Of a DNA stretch of 6,472 nt, positions 1 to 6,004 are shown piece after piece (position 1 is the first letter of the stretch; each line of letters begins with the position of its first letter). The stretch comes from Oscillospiraceae bacterium. Its GTDB lineage: Bacteria; Bacillota; Clostridia; Oscillospirales; Ruminococcaceae. The notes below the pieces were generated by a model, which was not told the DNA's origin, ran no database searches, and saw only the letters and a program-made list of their open reading frames with translations. Made by a program: the position numbers and the translations under genes. The stretch spans positions 1-6,472 of the forward strand of contig JAEDHF010000103.1 in assembly GCA_016297165.1 (NCBI GenBank), in the 5' to 3' direction.

Positions 1-52
1 CTATAATACAGAGAGACTCCTTGAAGAAGAAACCGATAATTGCGTAAAATAG
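1..52 (+). CDS. Possible C-terminal end of an upstream gene (partial)
   Basis: Reading from base 2, the frame is open and gives 16 residues (YNTERLLEEETDNCVK) before TAG at 50-52. The composition is hydrophilic and acidic, as is common for a protein tail. A second frame, from base 3, is also open and ends at TAA 45-47, so the sequence alone does not prove which frame is coding, or that either is. If real, the gene is on the same strand as the recombinase that starts about 60 bases later and could be co-transcribed with it. Its last codons would lie inside the inverted repeat at 39-66. No family can be assigned from so short a fragment. Confidence 0.3.
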   Translation, partial: YNTERLLEEETDNCVK

Positions 53-66
53 AAATTTTACGCAAT
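39..66. repeat. Perfect 12-bp inverted repeat with 4-nt spacer, dif-like geometry
   Basis: Bases 39-50 (ATTGCGTAAAAT) are exactly complementary in reverse to 55-66 (ATTTTACGCAAT), with AGAA between them. It can also be read as two 11-bp arms around a 6-bp centre (TAGAAA), which totals 28 bp. No T-run follows on the + strand (AGAGGGAACC comes next), so it does not look like a standard intrinsic terminator in that direction. It ends 44 bases before the recombinase start codon. It could be a recombination site, an operator, or an RNA processing or stability hairpin. Confidence 0.85.
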
Positions 67-93
67 AGAGGGAACCGGAAATAATTATTATGC

Positions 94-100
94 AAAGGAG
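94..100 (+). promoter_or_regulatory. Ribosome binding site deciding the recombinase start
   Basis: AAAGGAG sits 10 bases before the ATG at 111. The in-frame ATG at 90 lies upstream of this site and overlaps its surroundings, so it is not the likely start. Confidence 0.85.
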
Positions 101-110
101 CATTATTACT

Positions 111-1103
111 ATGAAATTTAATGATTGTCCAATATTTTTACAGGATTACCTGAATTATATCGAAACGGTAAAAATGCGTTCGCCGCTAACCGTTAAGAAT
201 TATTATTCTGATCTGAAGCTGTTTCTAAGATATATTAAGGTACAGAATAATCTTGCAGATGAGAAAGATTTTTCCGCAATCAGTATATCCGACGTTACCG
301 AAGAAATGGTAAAAAGCGTTACCTTGAGCGATTTGCTTTCATTCTTGTCCTTTACGATATCCGAACGTGATAATCATTCTAAGGCTCGCGCACGTAAAGC
401 TGTCGCTTTAAGACAATTCTTCAAATATCTTACAGATAATAAGATGTGGTTTACGGTAAGTCCTGCACAGAAGCTTGAACTTCCTTCGCCGAAAAACGCT
501 TTGCCAAAGCATCTTACAATTGAACAAGCTACTGAGCTACTTAAAGCTTGTTCCGTATTCAGCAGCTGGGCGGATTACCGGGATTATTGCATGATAACCT
601 TCTTTTTGAATTGCGGTATGAGATTATCTGAGTTGGTCGGAATAAATGTAACCGATTACATAAATACTGAAATTAACGATACTGCAATCAGATATATCAA
701 GGTTTTAGGTAAAGGCAGTAAGGAACGCATTATCTATCTGAATGATGCCTGTGAAAATTCATACAGAAACTATATAAAGGTGCGTCCCGAAACGAAGGAT
801 AAAGCGCTTTTTATAAGCTCCCGCGGTACTCGTATTTCCAATCGAAGAGTTGAACAGATTATTGAAGAAAAGCTGAAGCTTTCGGGCTTAAGCGGTATGG
901 GTTTTTCTGTCCATAAGCTTCGCCATACAGCTGCAACGCTTATGTATCAGAATGGCGTCGATGTGTTGGTACTTAAAGATGTACTCGGCCACGAAAACCT
1001 TGATACAACCCAGATTTACACTCATTTAGCCGATGAGCAGGTCCGTAATGCCGTTCAGCAAAATCCTCTTTCTAATATTACTCCGGAAAATAAAAAATCT
1101 TAA
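111..1103 (+). CDS. Tyrosine recombinase, XerC/XerD-like
   Basis: This is a 330-residue tyrosine site-specific recombinase, which cuts and rejoins DNA through a 3'-phosphotyrosine intermediate. The N-terminal SAM-like core-binding domain covers about residues 5-115 (including LRQFFKYL near 100), followed by the catalytic domain at about 130-320. All catalytic residues are visible: Arg171 (CGMRLSEL), Lys201 in the beta-hairpin (LGKGSKER), His268 and Arg271 (HKLRHT), His294 (LGHENLDTT) and nucleophile Tyr303 (IYTHL). It should therefore be active. It is about 30 residues longer than classical XerC/XerD (near 300), with the extra length around 43-75 of the core-binding domain. No excision partner, phage gene or transposon end is nearby, so a housekeeping Xer-type role in chromosome dimer resolution is more likely than a prophage integrase. 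The start is ATG 111, set by the AAAGGAG site. I am sure of the family but not of the C, D, S or H subtype. Confidence 0.93.
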   Translation: MKFNDCPIFLQDYLNYIETVKMRSPLTVKNYYSDLKLFLRYIKVQNNLADEKDFSAISISDVTEEMVKSVTLSDLLSFLSFTISERDNHSKARARKAVALRQFFKYLTDNKMWFTVSPAQKLELPSPKNALPKHLTIEQATELLKACSVFSSWADYRDYCMITFFLNCGMRLSELVGINVTDYINTEINDTAIRYIKVLGKGSKERIIYLNDACENSYRNYIKVRPETKDKALFISSRGTRISNRRVEQIIEEKLKLSGLSGMGFSVHKLRHTAATLMYQNGVDVLVLKDVLGHENLDTTQIYTHLADEQVRNAVQQNPLSNITPENKKS

Positions 1104-1110
1104 AAAGGTC

Positions 1111-1139
1111 TTGATTTTTGTGCAGCTAAGTATTATAAT
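1111..1139 (+). promoter_or_regulatory. Sigma-A type promoter for tyrA
   Basis: The -35 element is TTGATT at 1111-1116 and the -10 is a perfect TATAAT at 1134-1139, with a 17-base spacer. Transcription would start near 1146, leaving a leader of about 50 bases before tyrA. I see no riboswitch, T-box or attenuator in that short leader. A second TATAAT at 1143-1148 lacks a properly spaced -35. Confidence 0.75.
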
Positions 1140-1180
1140 AGATATAATGTTTACTTTAAAGCAATAAAATTTCTGACTAT

Positions 1181-1188
1181 AAAAGGAG
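1181..1188 (+). promoter_or_regulatory. Ribosome binding site of tyrA
   Basis: AAAAGGAG lies 10 bases before ATG 1199 and confirms that start. Confidence 0.85.
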
Positions 1189-1198
1189 CTGTTTTATT

Positions 1199-2053
1199 AT
1201 GAATATTGCAGTAGTAGGTTTAGGTCTTATAGGCGGTTCGTTCTGTAAGGCGCTTAAAAAGAATACATTCCATACAGTCTTTGGCATAGATAATGACAAG
1301 GAAACAATAAGAAAAGCCCTTGAATGCGGAGCTATCGACGAAGGAATTAGCGTTGACAGGCTGAAAGAAGCTAACCTTACGATTATCTGCCTTTATCCAG
1401 AGGCAATCGTTAATTTTGTTAAAGATAATGCAGATTGCTTTAAAAAAGGCTCTATCGTAATCGACTCCTGCGGCGTTAAGGAGTATATCGTAAATGAATG
1501 TACTCCTGTTCTTGACGAAAAAGGCGTTATTTTCGTAGGTACTCATCCTATGGCAGGTAGAGAATTTTCGGGCTTTGATTACTCAATGGACAACCTTTTT
1601 GACGGCGCAAGTTTTATTATTACACCCTCTGAAAATACCCCTCAGATTGCGGTAGATTTATTACAGACCTTAGCCGGAAGTATCAAATTCGGCAAGGCTG
1701 TAGTTTCAACCCCAAAAAAGCATGACGAAGTAATAGCATATACCTCACAGCTTGCACACGTTGTATCAAATGCTTATGTAAAAAGCCCCTGTATGCTCAA
1801 TTATGACGGATTTTCGGCAGGAAGCTTCCAGGATCTTACCCGTGTTGCGAAGCTTAATGAGTATATGTGGTCGTCGCTTTTCCTTTGCAATAAAGAGGCT
1901 TTGCTTCGAGAGATTAACTGCATCATAAACAGTATTACAGAGTACCGCGACGCTCTCGTGGATAATGACGCCGAAAGACTTACACAGATCCTCAGAGACG
2001 GAAGAATACTTAAAGAGAAGAGCCTTCTCCTTTACAATAGCGATAAGAAATAA
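1199..2053 (+). CDS. tyrA: Prephenate dehydrogenase (tyrosine biosynthesis)
   Basis: This 284-residue cytosolic enzyme oxidatively decarboxylates prephenate to 4-hydroxyphenylpyruvate, the precursor of tyrosine. The Rossmann nucleotide-binding motif GLGLIGGS starts at residue 7, and the acidic Asp31 at the end of the second strand (FGIDND) points to NAD+ rather than NADP+. Family active-site signatures are present: DSCGVK (89-94, Ser90), the THPMAGREFSGF block (115-126) with catalytic His116, a His in YTSQLAHV (His187) and the DLTRVA segment (Arg215). The length fits a core TyrA without a C-terminal ACT domain, unlike the longer Bacillus enzyme, so feedback control by tyrosine through ACT is not expected. 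No other shikimate or aromatic gene is in the window. It has its own promoter and is followed seven bases later by a membrane protein gene. An arogenate dehydrogenase activity cannot be excluded, since the families overlap. Confidence 0.93.
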   Translation: MNIAVVGLGLIGGSFCKALKKNTFHTVFGIDNDKETIRKALECGAIDEGISVDRLKEANLTIICLYPEAIVNFVKDNADCFKKGSIVIDSCGVKEYIVNECTPVLDEKGVIFVGTHPMAGREFSGFDYSMDNLFDGASFIITPSENTPQIAVDLLQTLAGSIKFGKAVVSTPKKHDEVIAYTSQLAHVVSNAYVKSPCMLNYDGFSAGSFQDLTRVAKLNEYMWSSLFLCNKEALLREINCIINSITEYRDALVDNDAERLTQILRDGRILKEKSLLLYNSDKK

Positions 2054-2060
2054 GGCGATT

Positions 2061-2612
2061 ATGAGCAAGAATACAAGCAATTTAGCGTTCAATGTTGCAT
2101 TCTGCGGAATTGTTTCCGCAATAAGCGTAATGGTGATGTTCGGAAGCCTTATCCCTTCCCTTGCCTACGCTGTCCCTGCTGTTTCGGGCATTCTTATATG
2201 GACGATATGCGAACAGATTAACTTTAAATGGGCTATGCTGTCCTATATTGCGGTAGCGCTTCTTTCCTTTATGCTTATTCCCGAGATTGAGGCTAATCTG
2301 TTTCTTATTTTCTTTTTTGGCTACTACCCTACGCTGCGTGAAATCCTTGATAGAATAAAGAATAAAATCCTTCGCTTTTTAGCTAAGCTCGGTATTTTCA
2401 ATATTGCGGTAGTTATCGCCTATAATATTCTCGTAGCAGTTCTATCGGTAGAACAAATGCTTGAAGGCCTGGAGGATTTCGGGCAGTACGCCGTATTTGT
2501 TTTCTGGGGCATAGGAAATATAGCATTTGTGGTATATGAACTATGTCTTGGAATAATAAAGGAGTTCTATATAAAGATTATTAAGCCGAAATTAAAGGTT
2601 AAGCTTAAATAG
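2061..2612 (+). CDS. Small multi-pass membrane protein of unknown function
   Basis: This is a 183-residue hydrophobic protein with about five or six predicted membrane segments, roughly residues 9-29, 33-51, 57-74, 78-90, 110-129 and 143-165. A basic amphipathic stretch at 92-108 (RIKNKILRF) and a lysine-rich tail (KIIKPKLKVKLK) are probably cytoplasmic. There is an aromatic motif, FFFGYYPTL (84-92). Size and architecture resemble the S-components of ECF vitamin transporters, but no family signature is clear, so no substrate is proposed. The chosen ATG is seven bases after the tyrA stop, with a weak AAGG at 2052-2055. An in-frame ATG at 1965 would overlap tyrA by 89 bases and add a charged, non-membrane N-terminus, so it was rejected. 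The spacing implies co-transcription with tyrA, and translation may depend on coupling because its own ribosome site is poor. A role in aromatic amino acid transport would be inference only. Confidence 0.82.
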   Translation: MSKNTSNLAFNVAFCGIVSAISVMVMFGSLIPSLAYAVPAVSGILIWTICEQINFKWAMLSYIAVALLSFMLIPEIEANLFLIFFFGYYPTLREILDRIKNKILRFLAKLGIFNIAVVIAYNILVAVLSVEQMLEGLEDFGQYAVFVFWGIGNIAFVVYELCLGIIKEFYIKIIKPKLKVKLK

Positions 2613-2652
2613 CGTATGGTTTCAGCATTTGGTTTATAAGGAACGGTTTTTG

Positions 2653-2681
2653 TTGACTTATTATAGCAATTCATATTTAAC
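2653..2681 (+). promoter_or_regulatory. Probable promoter for the acetyltransferase gene
   Basis: TTGACT at 2653-2658 is a near-consensus -35. Seventeen bases later TTTAAC at 2676-2681 is a moderate -10 match; an alternative is TATTTA at 2674-2679 with a 15-base spacer. No convincing terminator separates it from the membrane protein gene, so readthrough from tyrA is possible. Confidence 0.5.
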
Positions 2682-2700
2682 GTAGTGAACAGTATTTATC

Positions 2701-2708
2701 AAAAGGAG
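2701..2708 (+). promoter_or_regulatory. Ribosome binding site selecting a TTG start
   Basis: AAAAGGAG ends eight bases before TTG 2717. The first in-frame ATG is at codon 42, inside the conserved fold, so TTG is the start. Confidence 0.8.
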
Positions 2709-2716
2709 AACGTTGA

Positions 2717-3232
2717 TTGATTAAGATCGAATTACTGTCTGAAAAGAATTTTAATGAACATTCATTGGATTCATATGAAAGAAGACAAGATGTAAAAAGG
2801 GTTTTCCGCAGAAAAGGAAGCGAATATGTTCTTGTGGAAATGCCTTATGTTGAGGATTGGAGCCTTGAAAAGAAGCGACAGGTTGCAGCAGATATCAGCA
2901 GTGCTGAATACATATCCTATATTGCGTTGGAGCGTAATAATGTAGTCGGCTTTATCGGACTGAAAAAGCAACTTAATGACCAATATATGATTTTAGATAT
3001 GATGCACGTTTCAGCAACATATCGAGGAAACGGAACAGGCAGAAAGCTCTTTAATATCGGAAAAGAAGAAGCAAAAAAGGCAGGCGCAAAGGCGTTGTAT
3101 ATCTCTGCGTGCTCGTCCGAGGAAACAATTTCATTTTACAAGGCAATGGGTGCCAAGCTTACGAATAATCCGATTCAAGAAATTGCCGATGATGAACCGT
3201 ACGATTTACAGATGGTATGTAATGTTGAATAG
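2717..3232 (+). CDS. GNAT family N-acetyltransferase
   Basis: This 171-residue soluble protein has the GNAT fold, which transfers an acetyl group from acetyl-CoA to an amine. The acetyl-CoA pyrophosphate loop is clear: MMHVSATYRGNGTGRKLF (95-112), with R103-G104-N105-G106-T107-G108 matching the R/Q-x-x-G-x-G/A motif. The following ALYISACSSEETISFYKAMGA (126-146) matches the later strand and helix of the fold, where the Ser/Tyr region shapes the active site. The first 60 residues are charged and likely form the substrate-specific part. Nothing identifies the substrate: small molecule, antibiotic and protein N-termini are all possible. The gene starts at TTG behind a strong ribosome site, appears to have its own promoter, and ends in a terminator about 40 bases past its stop. 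It converges on the large GGDEF/EAL gene with no evident functional link. Confidence 0.88.
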   Translation: MIKIELLSEKNFNEHSLDSYERRQDVKRVFRRKGSEYVLVEMPYVEDWSLEKKRQVAADISSAEYISYIALERNNVVGFIGLKKQLNDQYMILDMMHVSATYRGNGTGRKLFNIGKEEAKKAGAKALYISACSSEETISFYKAMGAKLTNNPIQEIADDEPYDLQMVCNVE

Positions 3233-3272
3233 ACGTATATCCTGAAATTGCCGTTTACCATTTAGCAAAACA

Positions 3273-3307
3273 GCCTGAGAAGACTAAAATCTTCCCAGGC
3301 ATTTTTT
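3273..3307 (+). terminator. Intrinsic terminator of the acetyltransferase gene, possibly bidirectional
   Basis: Left arm 3273-3283 (GCCTGAGAAGA) pairs with 3290-3300 (TCTTCCCAGGC) with one internal mismatch and a 6-base loop, followed by six T at 3302-3307. On the minus strand the same hairpin lies directly after the stop of the convergent gene and is followed by TGTTTTGCT, a poorer U-tract, so it may serve both genes. Confidence 0.88.
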
Positions 3308-5846
3308 ACTGTCCGACAACCTCTTTTTCTGCTGTAAGCTGTTCGATAATCTCTTCCTCCGTCTTAGGCGTTGAGAAATAACCTCCCTGAACAAAAGAAA
3401 CATTCGAATTCAAGGCGGCATTATACTGCCCCTCGTGCTCGATATTCTTCACCCCCACCATTATTCCCTTCATTTTCGCTAATGAAAGTGTTGTGTTCAG
3501 AATTACAGAGTCAAAGTTTTCTCCTGAATTTGTGATAAAGCTTACGCCGGTTTTTATCATATCGATATAGGAATTTTTCAGTATATTAAGCGGCAAAAAC
3601 TCATATCCGAAACCGTCAATACATACATTAACTCCCAGCTTTTTAAGCTTTCCGAGGGTTGAGGCAGTGGAATTGTAGGAAGTTACATGGGCGGCTTCAG
3701 GAACCTCAACAATCAGAGCCTCTGCAGGAAGTTCGTGTTTTGAAAGTATGTTCTGAACCGAGGCGGGAAAAGCTCCTGTCTGCATTTCATGGGTGGTCAG
3801 ATTAACGCTTACCTTTAAATCCTTCCCTGTTATTTCCCTGACTTTTCTGCAGAAGTCACAAGCCTTAGGTATTACCCATAGGTCAATTGAAGCGTCAAGA
3901 CCTACCTTTTCCATAAGTCGCATAAAGATTTTAGGAGAAACATAGCCGTATTCCTCACTTTTCCACCTGAGAAGAGCTTCATAATGGATAATACTACCGC
4001 TGATATCGTATATAGGCTGATATGTTACGACGAAATTCTTCATATTATCGCCTATACATTTTCTGAGCTCTATTTCAAGGCTGTTTGCGGTGCCTCTTGC
4101 ATCAAGAAATTCCTGGTTATAAAAGGCGTAAGTGTTTTTTCCGTATTCGTTTGCACGATAAAGGGACAGGGTCGCTTCACGGTACAGATTATCGGTGTTG
4201 TCCGTAGCGTCGCCGTAGGTAGCTATACCGATAGCCGCTTCTGCGAACTGTTCAACGTTATCAACAACAAAAGGAAGAGAAAAGCGCTCGATAATCTTAT
4301 GTGCAAGAGCCTGTGCCTCTTCTGCGGAAAAGCCCCTTAGTACGAGCATAAAGATGCTTCCGGAATAGCGATAAACGCTATCTCCTGCCGAGGTATCCTT
4401 CGTGAAGTATTCAGCAATACTCTGTAAAACCTTATCGGTATATTTCTGCCCGAAAACCTCGTTAAGAAAACGGGTATTAAGAACCTGAACCGCCATAACT
4501 GCGCCGTTCTCATTATTCTTGAGATAAGCCGCTATATCATCATCAAGCTTCGTCCTGTTCTTTATTTCGAGCATACTGTCGTAAAACGCAAGCTTATAGA
4601 GCTGTCTGTTCTTAAGCTCTATTTCCTTATCCATCTTACAACGGAATATCATTGAAGAAAGGACCTGAGAAACGTTCCTGATAATCTTACGGTCGTTATA
4701 GCTCCACTTTTTCTCCTCGTCATATACTCCATAGAAGATAAAGCCGTTATCGCCGTTATTATCGATAATTCTGGAAATTGCGAAGGCAGTAATTCCTATT
4801 TCCTCCATATCCTTATCTTTTTCTACGGAGAAATAGTTTTCCGAGCTTTCGAGCGCTTTAAGAATTTTATCCTTATCCTCTCTTATAACCTCGTCGGTTA
4901 TGGCGCTTTTTAGCGTATTATTTGTCCAGTTGCATCTTTCCTCTCCCTCGCTGAAGGCTATAATCTTACCGAGATTAAGGTATTTTCCGACCATATCAAG
5001 AACCCGGCTTATAGCGTTATGAGCAGAGGTTTCCTCCATTATTACAGACTGCATACTGTTTATAAGCATCTGTTGCTCTACATTTGCACCGAGCTGGCGG
5101 TTAACCGCTCTTGAATTCTCCATTTCATTATACAGGGTAATGAGAGAATGGGCAATTTTCGAAAGGCTTTCAGCCATTGAGGTAAGAAAAGCGCCGAGCT
5201 CTTTAACCTTTTTGTCGTCCGAATATATATTCCAGTACCCGCCTATTTTGTAGTTGAATCTTATTGGCTCGGAAATTGAATATTTAAAGGAATTAAGGTC
5301 TGAAACGCTGATATTTTCTTTCGTTGAAGATATAATCCTACGGTCATCGTCAAAAATAACGGAAACTATGCTCTTATCATCAAGGAAGGGCTTCTGTACC
5401 TTGGCAAGATAGCCTGCACCGCATATTTCCTCAAGAGATGCACCGTTTTTGTTCAATTCGGATATCTTCATACCCTGACGCTGTTCAAATTCGTTTATTA
5501 CACTATCGTTAGGAATACAGTCGAGGTATTCATAGACATCAAGAAGTACGCCCTTGAAGCAGTCATCTTCCTTGCTGCAACACATATATGCCCAATGCAG
5601 CTCATTTTCAAATTCTAATCTGAAATGAGTGTACATACGGCTCTTGTTGCTTAAGGCGAATTCGTTCAGAGCGTCCATCAAAGTAGGAAAATCGTCAATA
5701 TAGACGAAATCTGAGAATGGAAAGGGCTTCAGAAACACCTCGCCATCGTCATATTCGCCAACAACCTCCATGGTTATGCTGCCAATAACTCTTATCCTTA
5801 TATCTATGCAGTTGTATTTCTTTAAAAGCGCAAAAAGGTCATTCAT
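3306..5846 (-). CDS. Multidomain sensor protein with GAF, degenerate GGDEF and degenerate EAL domains
   Basis: The protein has 846 residues with no signal peptide or membrane segment, so it is probably cytosolic. Order: a PAS-like region (about 1-110), a second putative ligand-binding region (120-210, PocR/PAS-like, uncertain), a helical linker (215-265), GAF (268-402), GGDEF-like (415-577) and EAL (588-836). In the GGDEF-like domain the signature is S495-G-S-I-F499 and the metal-binding Asp position is Gln454, so cyclase activity is unlikely; the guanine-contact positions Asn462 and Asp471 remain. In EAL, EALLRW (Glu623), Asn682, Glu714, Asp744, Lys765, Glu803 and Gln820 are kept. The second Asp of DDFG is Gly745, the Asp of the K-x-D motif is Gly767, and the Glu of AEGVE is Lys800. 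Phosphodiesterase activity is therefore doubtful. A c-di-GMP or GTP receptor, or a scaffold, fits better. The start is ATG 5846, with AAAGGA seven bases upstream. It appears monocistronic. Confidence 0.9.
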   Translation of the reverse strand: MNDLFALLKKYNCIDIRIRVIGSITMEVVGEYDDGEVFLKPFPFSDFVYIDDFPTLMDALNEFALSNKSRMYTHFRLEFENELHWAYMCCSKEDDCFKGVLLDVYEYLDCIPNDSVINEFEQRQGMKISELNKNGASLEEICGAGYLAKVQKPFLDDKSIVSVIFDDDRRIISSTKENISVSDLNSFKYSISEPIRFNYKIGGYWNIYSDDKKVKELGAFLTSMAESLSKIAHSLITLYNEMENSRAVNRQLGANVEQQMLINSMQSVIMEETSAHNAISRVLDMVGKYLNLGKIIAFSEGEERCNWTNNTLKSAITDEVIREDKDKILKALESSENYFSVEKDKDMEEIGITAFAISRIIDNNGDNGFIFYGVYDEEKKWSYNDRKIIRNVSQVLSSMIFRCKMDKEIELKNRQLYKLAFYDSMLEIKNRTKLDDDIAAYLKNNENGAVMAVQVLNTRFLNEVFGQKYTDKVLQSIAEYFTKDTSAGDSVYRYSGSIFMLVLRGFSAEEAQALAHKIIERFSLPFVVDNVEQFAEAAIGIATYGDATDNTDNLYREATLSLYRANEYGKNTYAFYNQEFLDARGTANSLEIELRKCIGDNMKNFVVTYQPIYDISGSIIHYEALLRWKSEEYGYVSPKIFMRLMEKVGLDASIDLWVIPKACDFCRKVREITGKDLKVSVNLTTHEMQTGAFPASVQNILSKHELPAEALIVEVPEAAHVTSYNSTASTLGKLKKLGVNVCIDGFGYEFLPLNILKNSYIDMIKTGVSFITNSGENFDSVILNTTLSLAKMKGIMVGVKNIEHEGQYNAALNSNVSFVQGGYFSTPKTEEEIIEQLTAEKEVVGQ

Positions 5847-5853
5847 AACATAA

Positions 5854-5859
5854 TCCTTT
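5854..5859 (-). promoter_or_regulatory. Ribosome binding site of the GGDEF/EAL gene
   Basis: On the minus strand AAAGGA lies seven bases before ATG 5846 and supports that start. Confidence 0.75.
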
Positions 5860-5880
5860 GATATTATATTTTCTTATTTA

Positions 5881-5909
5881 AAGATAACACAAATTTTTAA
5901 CAAAATCAA
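5881..5909 (-). promoter_or_regulatory. Probable promoter of the GGDEF/EAL gene
   Basis: Read on the minus strand, TTGATT (5909-5904) is followed after 17 bases by TATCTT (5886-5881). The initiation point would lie near 5875, about 30 bases before the start codon. A perfect TATAAT farther upstream (5930-5925) lacks a good -35 and may be a second start; the region is very AT-rich, so chance matches are expected. Confidence 0.5.
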
Positions 5910-5960
5910 GTGCATTTTGTAAAAATTATACATTATGACAATAAATTAACCATTTTTCTG

Positions 5961-6002
5961 TAAAAAATATGAGTATCACAGGAATTCTGTGATACTCATA
6001 TT
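5961..6002 (-). terminator. Intrinsic terminator of the DMT transporter gene, 16-bp perfect stem
   Basis: Arms 5966-5981 and 5987-6002 are perfect reverse complements around the 5-base centre GAATT. Read on the minus strand, the stem is followed by TTTT, giving a run of six T when the last stem bases are included. It begins two bases after the stop codon of the transporter gene. The stem is long but GC-poor. It also insulates the divergent-looking upstream region of the GGDEF/EAL gene from readthrough. Confidence 0.85.
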
Positions 6003-6004
6003 GC

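Noticed and set aside
39..66. The upstream inverted repeat as a plain + strand intrinsic terminator
   Set aside because: The stem is followed by AGAGGGAACC, with no T-run, so it lacks the second half of that signal.
90..110. Earlier ATG at 90 as the recombinase start
   Set aside because: It has no ribosome site of its own and sits upstream of the strong AAAGGAG at 94-100, which is correctly spaced to ATG 111.
1093..1119. AAAAATC / GATTTTT pairing as a terminator after the recombinase
   Set aside because: The stem is only seven mostly A-T pairs with a 13-base loop, and it overlaps the -35 of the tyrA promoter.
1220..1546. Open minus-strand frames opposite tyrA and the genes after it
   Set aside because: They mirror strongly supported coding sequence and show no start signals or family motifs.
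1965..2060. Longer N-terminus of the membrane protein beginning inside tyrA
   Set aside because: It would overlap tyrA by 89 bases, with a highly charged extension unlike the rest of the protein. ATG 2061 directly after the tyrA stop is simpler.
3984..4340. Open + strand frame within the GGDEF/EAL gene
   Set aside because: It is opposite a well-supported coding region with recognised EAL/GGDEF motifs, has no ribosome site, and gives a protein without recognisable features.
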